64,000 bases of DNA from Elysia chlorotica (GCA_003991915.1 RQTK01000514.1:250355-314354), one strand, 5' to 3'. Positions 1 through 13,267 are shown, counted from the first letter of the stretch. The notes: a model not told the origin generated them from the sequence alone. Made by a program: numbers and translations.

Positions 1-2
1 GC

Positions 3-33
<31 letters not shown>

Positions 34-57
34 CATCATTATTATTATTATTATTTT
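1..57. repeat. (ATT)n microsatellite at the window edge
   Basis: A near-perfect ATT trinucleotide tract with one ATC interruption, cut by the window boundary, so its full length is unknown. Confidence 0.95.
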
Positions 58-225
58 TATTATCTCTAATTCACGAACGGAAACAATCAAGTAAAATTTA
101 CAGGTTTCAACGCAGCATTCAATAGTAAAAAAACAACATATTTTTCCCACCACCGCCCAAAGGAGAAGAGGGAGGATCGGTGCTCATAGTAGTTTTAAAG
201 CAGCAGAGTGAAGCAGTGCTTTTAC

Positions 226-310
226 CTGACACAAGACCTGCCTCAGCGAGGAGCCGAAGCACCACTGGTAGATCTCAGGCGTCACATCCAGCGATCCCAT
301 CATCATACAC
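226..310 (-). CDS. Candidate orphan coding exon, unknown gene
   Basis: On the minus strand an 85-bp block lies between a good acceptor (AAATTTCAG) and a donor (GTAAAAGC). It is GC-richer than its surroundings and open in one frame, 28 residues including VTPEIYQWCFGSSLRQVL. One base precedes the first full codon and the exon ends in phase 0. The Y...LR pattern faintly recalls the end of TM7 in a rhodopsin-type receptor, but the NPxxY motif is absent and the spacing is off by one, so I do not assign a family. It has the same strand as dystrobrevin, but I see no resemblance to dystrobrevin's C-terminus. It could be an exon of a gene extending left of the window, or chance. Confidence 0.27.
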
Positions 311-949
311 CTGAAATTTGTAGACTGTAGAGCGGCCTTACAGTCCAGGCTTGCAGTGATCCTCAAGCCATCCGCCCGGAGAGTATTGTGTATCCGAATG
401 TTTGCATTTTGGATGTTACAAGTACTAGACCAGGGCGAGCTTCTACAATCGATACGTCCTTATATTATTGATAATTTAATAACGATGATCCACGGTCTGT
501 CACGCTTCGCTCTAGAGAGTCAAGGGATTCCACACAGTTTCCCGGCTGCATTCAGCATTAAAAGTTTTCCCAGTCGACGTATCATGATGTAAGCTTCATA
601 GATATTTAAACATAAAATCTGTAAGCACGCTCTCTTGGATAACAATGTCTACGGAGTTTCTTAAACGAGATTCCGCTTCCAATGATTTTGCAACGAATGC
701 CCCAGTTTTCACACCTTGTTCACTTGATGCTGATAGTTTGCCTAAAATAACACATGTTCGATGGCTACTCTTAAATCTCATGTTTCAAAGAATGCTAACA
801 TTCAATATAAAAAAGTTGTAAAGAATTAATACCGACACGAATTATAAGGGAAGATGAAACAAACCAGACGACAAATTTTTTCGTTGGGATCATTCCCATA
901 AGCTTTGGTAACGAAACAATTTAAAAAAATCCCACTAAAGAAAGGAATA
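311..949. other. Non-coding stretch, nothing recognised
   Basis: AT-rich sequence with short chance open frames on both strands (for example 356-592 and 596-781). Neither has splice-site support or a recognisable motif. The right part may contain 5' sequence of the LINE that is recognisable from about 950. Confidence 0.5.
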
Positions 950-1057
950 AAAATCAGATCCAAGATGTCGATGGAAAGGACCTATAGCCCAAGCGGAAAA
1001 CTGAAAAACTGGCTGACTGGGCGGAGGTTTGTCTGGGTAAGTATATCACCATATCAC

Positions 1058-1700
1058 CAATACCACTGAATACTACTCTCACCATAGGCCTTTTCAAAGC
1101 CTCGCTCTATCACAAGGAGCAACAAAAGTTAGCCTGCCGAAAGTGCCTGAAAAAAAAACCATAGCACACATGAATGCAAAAACCAAGAAGTGTGCCTAAA
1201 AAAAAAAAGGGGGGGGGGGCAGGACACCGTAAAGATGAAGGTAAATGTGTTAACACATTGGAGACAGGCAGCAGCGTGAGTCAAATAAATGAGTCTCAAG
1301 CGGAAAAAGAAGAAGGGGAGGTCATTGAGGAAGAAGGAAACAACAGAAAATATATCTGAGGATGTGGTCGTAGAAACACAAGAAGGGAAGGAAATGTTCT
1401 GAACACCGTGACAAGAACGAAAAACCAAAAACACCCAAGAAAATAAAAACTTAACGTGCAAAAAAAGCTAGTACTAAAAATAAACAAACAAGCCAGGAAG
1501 ATAAGAGAGAGAGACGTGAGCTTGAAAACGCCATAGAAAGGGATGGGCCGTCAGAGGAAGGAAGAAAGGTAGGAGAGATAAAGCCAGCCCTAAAGGGAAC
1601 CACGCACTGTCATTCTTTCTTGGAAGGGCGCGCTCACTAAGCCAGAAGCCGAGTAGGCCTGTGTCCCCGGTGCTGGAAGGATCTCCCGCAGGATAGGTTT
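1058..1700 (+). pseudogene. LINE ORF1 remnant with CCHC zinc knuckle
   Basis: The reading around 1070-1240 contains LFKASLYHKEQQKLACRKC followed by LKKNHSTHEC. This gives a C-x2-C-x4-H-x4-C knuckle once one extra A in the run at 1149-1157 is allowed for. A second knuckle (EVC...GHRKDE) is disrupted by a homopolymer A/G stretch at 1199-1219. A charged Lys/Glu-rich tail follows (EKEEGEVIEEE). Around 1600-1690 the segment HCHSFLEGRAH and GLCPRCWKDLPQ continues the same element. ORF1 of L1-type LINEs encodes the RNA-binding partner of ORF2. Here it is dead. Confidence 0.7.
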
Positions 1701-1770
1701 ACATATATAATTTATAATAATAACATGGTATATATAAATAATCAGAGAACAATGAAAGCCCGGAAAATTC

Positions 1771-1832
<62 letters not shown>

Positions 1833-1920
1833 AACAACACCAACAAGAAAAGAACAACAATAGCAACAAACAAAATAAAACAACAACAAACAAAAACAAA
1901 ACAACAACAACAAAATCGAC
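1771..1920 (+). repeat. (AAC)n microsatellite inside the LINE
   Basis: About 60 bp of perfect AAC followed by about 90 bp of imperfect A/C-rich repeat. It lies between the ORF1 and ORF2 remnants. Poly-Asn, poly-Val and poly-Cys frames here are translation artefacts of the repeat. Confidence 0.95.
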
Positions 1921-1935
1921 CTAAATGCATTTAAA

Positions 1936-3510
1936 TGGCTCAACAGGTTAAGGTTCTAACCCTTTATGTTCAAGGGTTAAGGCTAGGGAAAAAAGAAAAA
2001 CTCTTTTTAGGTTATTTAAAAAATCATCGTGTTACAAAAAGCATATTTAAAGAAAGAGGATGTCATGTTAATAGAGAAAGAACGGGGAGGAACTATTCAT
2101 CTTACTGAAGGAACAAATAGAAGCCGAGCTTTGGCGACCCTATTTCATAATGCTCTGGAAGCACATCGTATAAATCTTTTTTTAAAGAATGAAAGAAAGA
2201 TAATATCAACTGTACAATTATATGAAGAGAAAATTCCGATAGGAAATATTACAACCCTTGTAACGAACATGATAAATGTCGTTTTCTGAAAGAAACGGAA
2301 CATTTGATGAAAAAGATGTTGGGACCTGAAAGTACAAGGGATATCATCTGTCTAGGTGATTTCCATTCGGTAAGAAACAATAGCCTAGACATCGTCTCAG
2401 GTAATCAACACCCCGCCACGACAGTAAATAAATTTAACCCCTGGGCCAATGATCTGGAGCTAACTGACATATGGAGGTTACACCATCCCAGTGAAAAGCA
2501 TATACCTGGAGAAGAGGTATATCCTGTCATTGCCAGAAGGTTAGACTATATGTTTTGCTGCCATCGGCAAACCATTTAAAAACAACAGGATTTTCGGATC
2601 ACAGAGCAGTAGCAGTAACAATAGACTTTGATACATTCAAACATCGATCCTCTTTTCACAAGATAAACACACATCTTTTAAAAGATAAAAAAGTAAATAG
2701 AAACGATAAACAATTCTCCTGACGAAGCTAAACCCACTTTTTAAGATCTCAACTCACATTATAGATTGGAAATGATAAAAATAAAAATTGCAGAAATCAG
2801 CCACAAGTATAGTAAAATGTAAAGTCTTAAAAGAAAACAGGAACATGAGAAAAAATGTAAACTGGACGAACTTGAAAAATCTCGGGCCTATGACCCCGCA
2901 AATGAAGGCGAAAAGGGAAGCAGGTTTTTCCTGACTTTAGAACCTATTCGGAATAAAAACAATAATATATACTCACTGAAAGATACCTTAGGTAAAACAG
3001 TCAATACACAAACAGATGTACTAGAGGAAATATTTATGTAAATACTATGAAACCTAATACGCACATAGCACAGCGAAGTGATATATTCTGCTCAAACATA
3101 GAATTCCCTCAAGTAAAACAATACGATAAAGAGCTGTGTAAGCAATAACTTTATGAAGAAGAAGTTCTGATTGCACTAAACTAATTAAAAACCAATCATC
3201 ACGCGGTCCAGACGGAATACCTACTGAGTCCTATACATTTTTTTTGGAATAAAATCAAATCATATATCTTAGAATCGGATCAGTATAATTTTGAAAAAGG
3301 TTGCCTGGCCCCTACTCAGATAAAAAGAGTGATTACTTTATTACATAAAGGAAAAGGCCTACAAAGGGATAACTTCGGAAACTAGCGCCCGATATCATTA
3401 ATTAATTTTGATTACACGTTACTACCTCCAACATTAGCGCTGAGACTAGGCAAATATGCCAGATATCTGATAAACATAAAAGAAGAAACAGCTCTCGGGT
3501 TATAAGTGAT
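1936..3510 (+). pseudogene. LINE ORF2 remnant: endonuclease plus partial reverse transcriptase
   Basis: It starts near MAQQVKVLTLYVQGL, the usual first strand of the AP-like endonuclease. The box normally GDFN appears as CLGDFH near 2352. The DIWRLHHPSEK and RRLDYMFC segments (about 2465-2560) and the SDHRAVAV box (about 2595-2620) follow in order. After a linker (SRFFLTLEPIRNKNNNIYSL near 2915-2980), early RT motifs appear: LLHKGKGLQRDNFGN, a stop, then RPISLINFDY (about 3340-3410). Several frame changes and stops separate the pieces. Catalytic RT residues are not present. In life the protein nicks target DNA and reverse-transcribes the element's RNA. Confidence 0.8.
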
Positions 3511-6500
3511 TGCGAATGTCACTGTGGCCATTGCCAGCGTGCGTTTGAAAGCAGGCATTTGCATATTTTAGAAGGTTTACTGAGTACACGAAATGAGAAT
3601 AATGTTAAAACTATATTTTTATATTGCACAAAATAATATACTCTGATTTCTAGTCATTTGTGTTGATAAGCTATTATTTCAGATATGTACAACGGTGTTG
3701 AAAAATCGTCATCAAAAACTTGAAAGATTATCGACAAAATGTAATGTTCCTGCTTTTTAAAACTATAAAAAAAGATCGAATAGAAGAAAACCAGCCCTAT
3801 TCATAAAAGTCATAGCACAAGGATTTAGATTCGCTCTAGAAGATTTATGCTCAAAGATTAATCTAATCTTCCTCTTCATGTGTGCTGACCAGACAGAATA
3901 ATATGTGACAACAAGGAAAGGGAATGCAGAAAAAATTGGTTACAAATATATATGAACCTTTCTAAAGACTAGATTACTCAATATTTCTTTGCAAGCATTG
4001 AATGTAACGTGTCTTTTCTCGTTACATTTGTTAACTGTGCTTGTCCTTCTAGATCCTAAGCCTTCTACTGTACTCACATTATTCTTTAAACATTTTGATA
4101 TGGTTCTGATTTATAATAATGGCAGAAAAAAGAATAAAAACAAGTTGCTGTAAAATCAAGAGAATCATTTAAACTCAGAAAAAAAAAGAAAACAAGATAT
4201 GATTGATTCTAAATGTCAGAGCTATTTTTTCACTTCAAGTTCCGTTTTATCTAATTGAAGAGCTCGATTGCAAGGCTGCATAAAGACAGACAGTGAGTGA
4301 GTGTTTTAATTTCATAACAAAACGACGTAATCACCACTTTGCCCTTTTAGATTTATCTCCAGCAAGGGTTCAATATTGGTGAAAGATACTTTCAAACACT
4401 ATAAACACCCAAAGCGAAAAATTCATGGCATAGTCATGTATCTTGTAAAGCCATAATTTATTTATCCTGATGGAAGATGCTATTGGTAAGTAATAGATCT
4501 CACCTCTGCATCTAAATAGGCTAGCACAGGAATAGTTTCTAATCTGAGTGGCTACTGCTTGTAGAACTTGTAAGTGCACACCTTGTCACAACGAAGATCT
4601 GTATTTGTGTTGTATTTTTTCTTGTTTGGACCATGTTTGCTCAGAAGCTAGGCAAAGCGCACATCCTTCACTTTTACTTTTATGAGGATTGATAAAACAT
4701 ATTTGAACCCATTTTAGGCACCGGATCGCGTTACGAATGTGAATATAGTTTAGAATGAGAAAAAACAGTGGCATTGATTCAACATAATTGCATTGTTTAA
4801 GACTTTCGCTTTTCTTTCAATGGCAAAGCGTCTTGTTATTGATCAAGGATTCAGAAAATGTATCAACTATTTTTATTGGTTGAGGGTTGTTTAAAATTCA
4901 CAATTAACTCCAAGAAAATATCATCAAACAAAGTTAGATTTAATTAGTAACTCGGCGAGATCCATAGATATCTACACTCGGGCGTTATTTGTACAAAACA
5001 AAAATCCATGTGTTATTCACTTTTCTGCTTTACAAAATGTACAAAATAAAATCTCAAGCAGCGCCTTGTTCCTATTCCGCACATGTCGACCAGTTCAATG
5101 TCTGCATCGATATGCTATACCGCGACAAAGATTGCCTTAGGCTCTAATTAAATGCCGATGTATTTACCGATGGTCTGGAGAAAGCCGGTGTACAAAGAAC
5201 TCAGGAAAGTACTGATGCCACTCGGGCACTCTTTGGACGAGGCAACACACTTGTTAACCGAGCCACTTGTATTTCACACTTAGAGGAAAAAAATGACCTA
5301 AGCTCAACGATGCTTTTATTTCCTCTAAAGCTTCCAATTTCCATTGATGTGAAATTAAACACACGCTAAAACTCAAATAATTTCAGGTAAGTTTTAAGCT
5401 ACGGCTACAGTCGTGCTATTAAAACTGATCTTACATGGAACAACTGAGGGACCAAGTGTGGAAATCCACCGTAAAAGGTGAGTGAGAAAAAAGGCTATTT
5501 ATTAGAAATGAGGTATTAACCAGACAGTGAACTAACAGGACATCCATTCATGGAAATGGTTGGTTCGCAGCAGATACTCGGCAGCCTTTGACACAAACAC
5601 ACAACCCAAAAAGTCACTTTTTCTAGAAAGATATAAACGAAAAATATATTTATCCAAGCACATTATCTGGGAATGGAACGGAAAGTATATAGAAAATATA
5701 TTCATTCAAACATAATTATCAACAAAGAGAAAAGAGTTATAGTTGGATTGCAGTAAGGCATGCAAACAATGATAACTTAAAATTATTTTACTAAGAACAG
5801 TTGGGCAGACAGACGTAAAACCAGAAAAACAAACAAAATTCAATGATTCAAAGGGGGATTAAAGTAACTGTTTTGACTGGTGTTGTTTATGGGCACCCTT
5901 TTCTTCTCTCACCCGCAAAAAAATCGATAAAGGCAACATTTTATTATTTCAGTAAATTCTTTTACAGCAAAGTATAATTAATCTCTATCCCAGCAAATGA
6001 TTTAGGTGATTTTGGTAATCGAACGCTTCCTATGACAGAGGCACTGAGCCTACAGATTAACAAGACATGCGTTCTACTTGACGACAAAGTCGCCTGGGGG
6101 AAATGGTGTATCGATCTAGTTATTTCACCGCAGGAAAGATACCAGTTTGCAGCGTTCCTGCAGAGTGCAACGGCGGAAACGACAACCACTTAGATGCAGA
6201 TTTGGACACGTAACTACTATTTATGGCAACGGAAATTACCGTCGACTTTTTTCACAGTTGTTATGAAAGGAAGAGGTAAAATGTAAGTGTGTTACTTATT
6301 ACAAGAGAAAGTAAAGAAAAAGTAGTTTATAATATATATAGATTTAAAATGTTAGTGTATGACACATGTATTACGCTTGATACGCATGAGCGGTAGAGAT
6401 CGATAAACGTTCTCTTTCATTTGTAATTTTGTCTTCTTCTTTGCCTGTATTTTTCGTAAGAGGCAAAACAAAAAATATATAAAACAAAATAAATAAAAAC

Positions 6501-8413
6501 AAAACTCTCGCTTTTCCCCACAGATCGCCAGATTTAATATTTCCATTTACCAGGCGTCTGTTCTGATAAATTTTAAATGAATAAACATCTCATAATTTAT
6601 AATGTATCTTTTCAACTTTGAGCCTTAGGTATTTTCTCTTTTTTCTCTTCCCTTTATAAGAAACATTAACTTTAAAAAGAATATTTCCACTTCAATTGAG
6701 TTTGTTTCATGGTATTTCCATTGTACACACTTTAACCAATAAAAATAGATGCGGAGCTATGCATACGTTTAAATACAGTTGCCTGTGATGGAGCGTCATT
6801 ATTACGTTAGGGTTAGGAGTCAAGATGTGATATTGAGTTCCCCTACATTTTGACATATCTAATAACAGAATTACTAAAGCTACCACAACTACTACCACTA
6901 TCACCATGACAGCCACTACAGCTATCACAACCCCTAATACAGCCGCTACTAGTACTACTGCTACTTACCCCTACCACTGTCACTATGACAACCACTACCA
7001 CTGCCGATACTACTGCTACTTACCACTACCGCGACCCCAATATCACGACCATTACCACTGTGGCAGTTACTTGGCACCACCGCTTTTGCATACCAGAATG
7101 AAGATAACGAGGGTGACTAGGATATACAGGCATATGGAGAGATCAAAATAATTAAACCGCCATAGATTTCTAGTTTAATCGATTACATTTTCATTTCTAC
7201 AGCAATAAAAAGATATTATAATATCAAAGTGAATTATCTGCTTGCCAATAGGAGAATCAAAAAAAGAATATACAAAAATCAATTATATCTACACACAATG
7301 AGATTATTCTCTAAGCCTTAAAGATTAAAAAAAAAGATGAACAAAACTCCACTGAAGTCTTTAACGTGCGTTACAAATTGTCCTTTATGGTAAATGAATC
7401 ATTGACTTATTGATAGAAGATAAAAGATTTTCAATTCGTACATCAGGCAAGACCCCGACCCAACCGGCTGATGTATAAATACTGCATACAATTAGTTTTA
7501 TCTCAGTCAGATGCTAGCAACGACGGAAGAGACATAAATACAGATAGGGCAAGGAAGCAGTGGAAGAAGAAGCACAAGACATGCCATTCACATCTTCAAG
7601 GAATCTGGCATACTGGGATAACAACATGCAAGGGTCTTTATCAGTGAACGACATCTAGCACGCCACCATAAACCCGTCTCCTCATCACATGGGGGTTGAA
7701 CTCTTTGAGCAGTAAGTACAAATCTGTTCTGAATTTAGACTCCGGACTAAGGGTAATTTGGAATAGGAAAAATAAACTTAGTCGAGGGGGGGGGGGGGGT
7801 CTAAGCTTATAGCACCGTTCTACCCACTACCCATGTCTCCCCTGTAAAACATGAAAACATGGCGCACGGCCTACAAAACACTGTTGGTGTTGAGAATAAT
7901 CAACAGACGCGAATGCACCGATGTCCTTTTTCAACTTTGGTACTAAGTCATGGAACTATAAATTAAGTATGGCCTTAGAACATGGTTGTAAACTGAGAAT
8001 ATCCAAAAATCTGCTGAAAAAGGATGACACAATAGAAACAATTCGAAAGAACTGAACTTTAAACATTTTTTTTTGCATCAAAACACCACATACTTATTAG
8101 AGCTTTTTTGTCAGCAGAACGTAACATGATAATACGGAAAATAGTGTCGTGTATGTGAGGAACTAACCAACGAGCCTGAAGAAAATAGCTGCGCTATAAA
8201 AGTCAAGATGGTAAGCGATATGTTAGGGACTGAAGGAATACTTGTGCCAACGATATTAAGAGGAAGCTAAAAATTATAGATATTTAATCTTTGTTACACA
8301 TGGACTCTTCAAAACAAAACCCACCTGAGTATAAAAGTTGGTAACATTGGTAGAATGTGGTAGACTTGCCTGAAACTCGCTAGTGCAGTGCTTATTTCCT
8401 TAAATTTGCAAGA

Positions 8414-8420
<7 letters not shown>
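3511..8420. other. Non-coding stretch without recognised genes
   Basis: AT-rich DNA with scattered stops on all strands. The open frames at 4370-4579, 4586-4774, 5962-6189 and 6352-6546 (all minus) show no family motif and no convincing exon boundaries. At 4287-4304 a short (GAGT)n followed by TTTTAAT looks like the reverse complement of a SINE/LINE tail of the type seen at 14818-14876. G homopolymers (7787-7799) may limit local assembly quality. Confidence 0.5.
6868..7080 (+). repeat. Degenerate (ACC/ACT)-rich repeat
   Basis: An imperfect array of TAC, CAC, ACT and ACC triplets. The Thr/His/Tyr-rich frame across 6906-7151 and the Val-rich minus frame at 6707-6928 result from this composition and are not genes. 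Confidence 0.75.
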
Positions 8421-8475
<55 letters not shown>

Positions 8476-8545
8476 GAGGGGAGAAAGGGGGGGGTGTGGT
8501 GAAGTTTAGGAGGAGAGATAGGCGGAAAGAAAAATGGGGGGGGGG
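8421..8545 (+). repeat. (AG)n tract followed by G runs
   Basis: About 55 bp of nearly pure AG, then a purine-rich segment with G runs at 8486-8494 and 8537-8547. It is asymmetric in purines over about 125 bp on the plus strand, a composition that can form H-DNA or G-rich structures. The Arg/Glu frame is an artefact. Confidence 0.9.
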
Positions 8546-10559
8546 GGTGAACTGGCTACATGATAATTATGATGATGAACTGACAATGACTGTGGGTCCT
8601 TAAATGAGGCGCATAGAGGATGGGGGCGATTGGTCCCAGGTTCCTGATAGCATGATATCATTATCGTAGAATCTTGGCCATTGCATGAGCCAAAACCATT
8701 CATAGTTTTCTTGTCATACTGGATTTCTGGATCTTTTAAAGGCTCATGCAACCGTTAAGATAATTAATGTCTCAGAGTTAGACACTTCTTATCACAAATT
8801 CTGTTTAGAATGTTGATTGAAATGGAGTGGACTTGTATAAATAACGTTTGCTTTTCCTGAAAACTCACTGCCGCGAAATATTTGGATTTATTTGAAGTCC
8901 ATCTCCGTTCTTAAAAAAGTCAAATTAAATTCAAAGAAAGGTCATTAAAAGCTTTTCCAAGGGTTATTTTATGAGAAGTTAAATTGAAAACTCTACACAG
9001 ACGTTGATTTAGAGCAGAGTACACTCAGCTTTTTCTTTTGTAAAACAGGGTGATATGGATCTCTTGTCCTACAATTTAAATGAAAAATGTGTAATTTAAT
9101 GTCGTATAGTATAATGCAACAACGATTTAGTGCTCCTTCATGTTAGCCTAACATACACTCCTCTTAAAACGTTTCTCGCAAGGTAAAAAAATGTATTAAA
9201 ATTGAAGTGACAAAGTACAAATATCTGCTGTTAAAAAGATACGGCTTCTCTCAATGGTATTTAAAAAAAAAAAGAAGAATACAGGTAAACAGATGTTATA
9301 AACCATACTCTAGATCGTACAACTGTGACAAAACAACGTATTTTCTCACTGCAATGGCTTTTTTTTCTTCAACATGTTACTTTTATTTCATGAATGATTT
9401 ACTTGAGAAGTGCGATTTATGGAGGGAGAGAATGTCCTGACAGTCCGGTCTCCCTAGGAGCCAGTGTTTATCGACAGGACAGAAAGCACTGGCTGACTCG
9501 AGCGGTCAGCTCTATGCCTGTGGTGAGCGCGAAACGTTGCTGAATATTTTATATCTCGACATACTTAAAAGCTAGTGTCTCCGACATTGGGAGAAATAAG
9601 TGCACTCATTACTATAAATAAAATACGCAAGTGTCTGTCCATAATTATCCTTGTAGTTGAGAGCCTGGTCGCATGTATATAATTCTCTCCCCCCCCCCTG
9701 TGTCGTAGTCTATTTAGCCACCCAACCACTAAACCTCTCTAAACGTTGTCTTCTCTTTTATCTATATAGATTTCTCTCGAAATAAATAACGCTGTGCCCA
9801 AATCACTAATTTTATGTATTCAGGATGCACACACATGTATGCATAGCTTTTAAGATCACACTTGGCTGTAAGGTTAATGAAACAAACACAAAAATGATCA
9901 AAATGGTGCAGAAGTTTCGGTAAAATATCTATCAGAGGGCTACCGGATTACAGCGCACTTAAATATTTTAACGTATTGTTTCAATCTTTTAAAAAATTGA
10001 GTCGCATATCATAAGTAACACACACACACAAAAACAACAATGATGAATACTTTTGTTGTGACGTAAATTCAAGAAAAACAATTAAAAAAACCAGAAGAAT
10101 ATAAGCCTTTATTTCTTAAAATTAAAACCAATGTAACTGCAAACCCAGTTATATCAATTTCAGACTTGGCAAATGGCAGATGGTGGACAAACAGAAGTCT
10201 CAGTTCCAGAGAATACAACTGCATCAATTTGGACATAAGCTAACAGTGGCCTGCCACGGGCTCAGTCAGATTGAGGGGGAGAGACAGGCACGTTCTGTCC
10301 TGGCACTGTGATTAGACTCTGGGGACCAGTAATGGAACAGATGGACGGGTATTTATCGAGAGTGACCAGAACTATTCATAATTATAGTAAAACCTGGGAT
10401 AGACCGCGGTTGAAGATATCGGATATTTAGAAGAAGTGTTTTCAATAGCTTTTACTTCTAGCTGTGCTTGAATTAGGTAAAATAAATTGTTTTCTTATTT
10501 TAACTATCATACTTGTCAGTTCTTATCACAACATCAGTGCAAAAATAATTATAACGTTA
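8546..10559. other. Non-coding stretch; two adjacent small hairpins
   Basis: No gene recognised. At 9459-9494 an 8-bp perfect inverted repeat (AGCCAGTG / CACTGGCT) encloses 20 bases. It is followed at 9492-9510 by a second short stem (GCTGAC / GTCAGC), so the two structures overlap and would be alternatives. The 81-residue minus frame at 8506-8751 and the 77-residue plus frame at 9207-9440 match nothing I know. Confidence 0.45.
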
Positions 10560-10612
10560 TCTCTCTCGTTTTCGTTCTCTTTGCCTCTCTTTCACTCTCT
10601 CTCTCTCTCTCA

Positions 10613-10657
<45 letters not shown>

Positions 10658-10745
10658 GTATCTGTCCTCTTTTTATATTTCTAGTTATGTCACGGTATAT
10701 GTCGGTATATGTCGGTATATATGGTCTGTCTGTCTGTCTGTCTCA
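10560..10745 (+). repeat. (CT)n, C-run and (TGTC)n compound repeat
   Basis: A CT tract (about 10594-10652) interrupted by a C run at 10613-10620. It is followed by three imperfect copies of TATGTCGG and a short (TCTG)n. Ser/Leu frames over it are artefacts. Confidence 0.9.
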
Positions 10746-11521
10746 AAATGTCTAGGCACTACATGTACTACCCCAGTATACCTGCTCCATGCATCTGTAC
10801 TTTCGCTGAAATGTCTTCCCCACTTGACTGCTTAAAAATTCACGAACATAGTTCCGTATGAATGTCAAATTGCTAACTGAATAAAGTAAGGGTTCAAAAG
10901 CAATGCAAAAAATATTTTCAACAAACCGTATGCACTATCTATGGGAGGTTTTCCCAACATTCCACAACCCTTAAAAAAATACATCACAAAAATATCATGG
11001 TTCCCACTTCTGCCTTTTTGGAGTCGGGAGAGCCAAAATCCCCCCGCAAAGCTTTGTTTTGGGCAGCTCGAGGCAAACAGCGAGTATCGGCATTCAATAC
11101 CAGGCGACCCTAACTCTGCTGGCACCGCTGATTGTTCTCTGCACAGCTTGAAGCTTTTTACGACACGCCCTCTAAGTCGAACATTTTTTATAATGAACAA
11201 TTAATGCGTTATAGTTGAGCTAGCTGGTTGAGCTGTATGTATCGATTTAGTTAATGCATTGATCAAAGATTTGAGATGTCAGCAATTAGTCAAATTAATG
11301 AAATAGAAAAGGTCCTCCGTTTTGAATATCTTAGTGTGGGCCGTTGTTTATATCACAGACGTTATAACCAACAGAATGGTAAAGCAAATAAAGTATGTTA
11401 AAGACTAGTATAGGTACCATATCGAGCTGAAACTTCGATTATAATGTTGCTGTTGTTGCAAAAGTTAGATGCATCTTTGAATCAGCAGTCACTTTTTTCC
11501 AAATCCAAATACCCCCCCCCC

Positions 11522-11555
<34 letters not shown>

Positions 11556-13202
11556 AAACAAAACAACAACAAACAAAACAAAACAAAAAAAACAAAAACA
11601 CTAAACAAACATTTTGAGCTGAATTAAACGCATCAAGTTTAAATTCACAATATTTAAAAAGACAACCATAGTTGGGATTGTGTTGTCAGGTTATGGTCTA
11701 AAAAATAATTATTAAATGATTGTAAAATTATTTCGTCCATTTGTATTGAAAATTCCAACTACGTTAAACTACAAGTCATATAGGGTAATTTTGTGGTAAC
11801 GTCGTGTACAAAACGATATTGCAACTAAAGATGATACTAAACTAAAGTGGGACTACCTGGGCAATTCTTCGAGACCCCTGGCATTGATCAATTAATTTCT
11901 CCCACAGAGCACTCAGTTTATCAGAGATTTTTTAAAGGGCGAAGCGGAGTTTAAAATAATAGGAAAAAAAGTACAGTACACCTTTCTTATTGATTAATTT
12001 GACTAGCAAAAGCACTAAAATAGAATAAAATGGAAAGGTTTTGCCGGTATGCACTGATTATTCAAATAGAAACGTATTACTGCGCGCAATGTACATTAAG
12101 AATTCTAAATGTTGTCAGTGATATAATTTACTGTAAGCCATAACCATAACTCAACTACATTGTGATGCTTTTTGGCTCACTACAACTTAGGGGATCGATA
12201 CGCAGATGGTATACAAACAAATTGATATATCCTGGTAAGAAATTAATGCTGGCAAAAAGTTGATTGACGCCTCCACCCCCCCCCCCTTTTATAATAAAGT
12301 CTAAATCCTTAATACGAAACACACTGAATGCTGAAACCCTAATTTTTTTCTAAGCGTACATCCATGAAATTCAGCCGGCGCCCCGAACGCCAGAGTTCTA
12401 TAGAAAACGTAAGCACTAAGCTAACACACAGAGGGGAAACTATTCATATGAATAAGAATTAATTATTAAATGTATAGATGGAATTAAAAAGTACTATAAG
12501 CGTCGTCTATATCTTTTTTCTTTGACAGAATTCAAGTGTTTTTTCTCAAAAGTATAATTCCTTGTATAATCTAAAACAAGATGCCAGATTGAAATGCTAA
12601 CATGAATGTACACCCATCATTTGTGGCGAATTCAGTGTGACAATAAGTTACTGTATCGAAGCAAATCACACTGACTGACATATCGGTGCAATCCTTAATT
12701 TTGTTTATCAACAAACCTCAGTGATACAACGTTACTCATCGAAACGGTAAGAAGAGGCAAGTGAAATAAACCAGTCTCACATCCTACTTAGCGTCAAGCT
12801 CCTCAACCATGACTGAAACTGAAAGCAAATTCTACATCGATAATTATGGATTTCAATCTCGCAACTTTCAAATCAATTCCAATTTAAATAAGAGAACAAA
12901 GTACTCCTTCAAAGTGAATTTCAAAATTTAAAAAATCCATAGAAAAAAACTAGATCCACACATCACTGATATTGCACGTTGTTATAAAATCAGTTTAGAA
13001 GGTGAGCACTCGTGAATTAGATATTGCCACGCAACAGAGTTAGCCGTGAAAACTCGGGTCCGTGGCGATAGCACTAGTTTAGCGCTAGTGCCTCCCCCTC
13101 CAGTCTTCCATAGAGAGCAGTTCTTGACAAATGTCGCTCGGAGTCGCGCAGGGAGGGGAGGGGTATGTCATGCGTGTGTGTGAGCTGGCAAACATTGGCA
13201 CC

Positions 13203-13205
<3 letters not shown>
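10746..13205. other. Non-coding stretch with homopolymers
   Basis: The segment 10930-11205 is less AT-rich and open on both strands (87 and 111 codons), but neither translation is recognisable and no splice sites frame it. Poly-C then poly-A occupies 11513-11554, followed by an A/C-rich tail to about 11600, possibly a retroposon tail. The remainder shows nothing. Confidence 0.45.

Positions 13206-13267
<62 letters not shown>

Larger units (their letters stand above)
950..3510 (+). mobile_element. L1/Tx1-type LINE, degenerate and 3'-truncated
   Basis: Remnants of a two-ORF non-LTR retrotransposon read left to right: ORF1 zinc-knuckle and charged tail (about 1060-1700), then ORF2 endonuclease (about 1936-2680) and the N-terminal part of the reverse transcriptase (about 2700-3500). 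The order CCHC-ORF1, AP-type endonuclease, RT and the wording of the endonuclease (LELTDIWRLHHPSEK, RRLDYMF, FSDHRAVAVTIDF) fit the L1/Tx1 group. The element is riddled with stops and frameshifts. Homology stops near 3510, before the catalytic YADD box, so the 3' half is missing or unrecognisable. An (AAC)n tract interrupts the ORF1-ORF2 boundary. It is surely inactive and old. Confidence 0.85.

Noticed and set aside
1725-1934. Poly-Asn, poly-Val and poly-Cys open frames
   Set aside because: Direct translations of an (AAC)n microsatellite; all frames on both strands are open for the same reason.
10930-11205. Gene open on both strands
   Set aside because: Neither 87-residue nor 111-residue translation is recognisable, and no splice or start context supports either.
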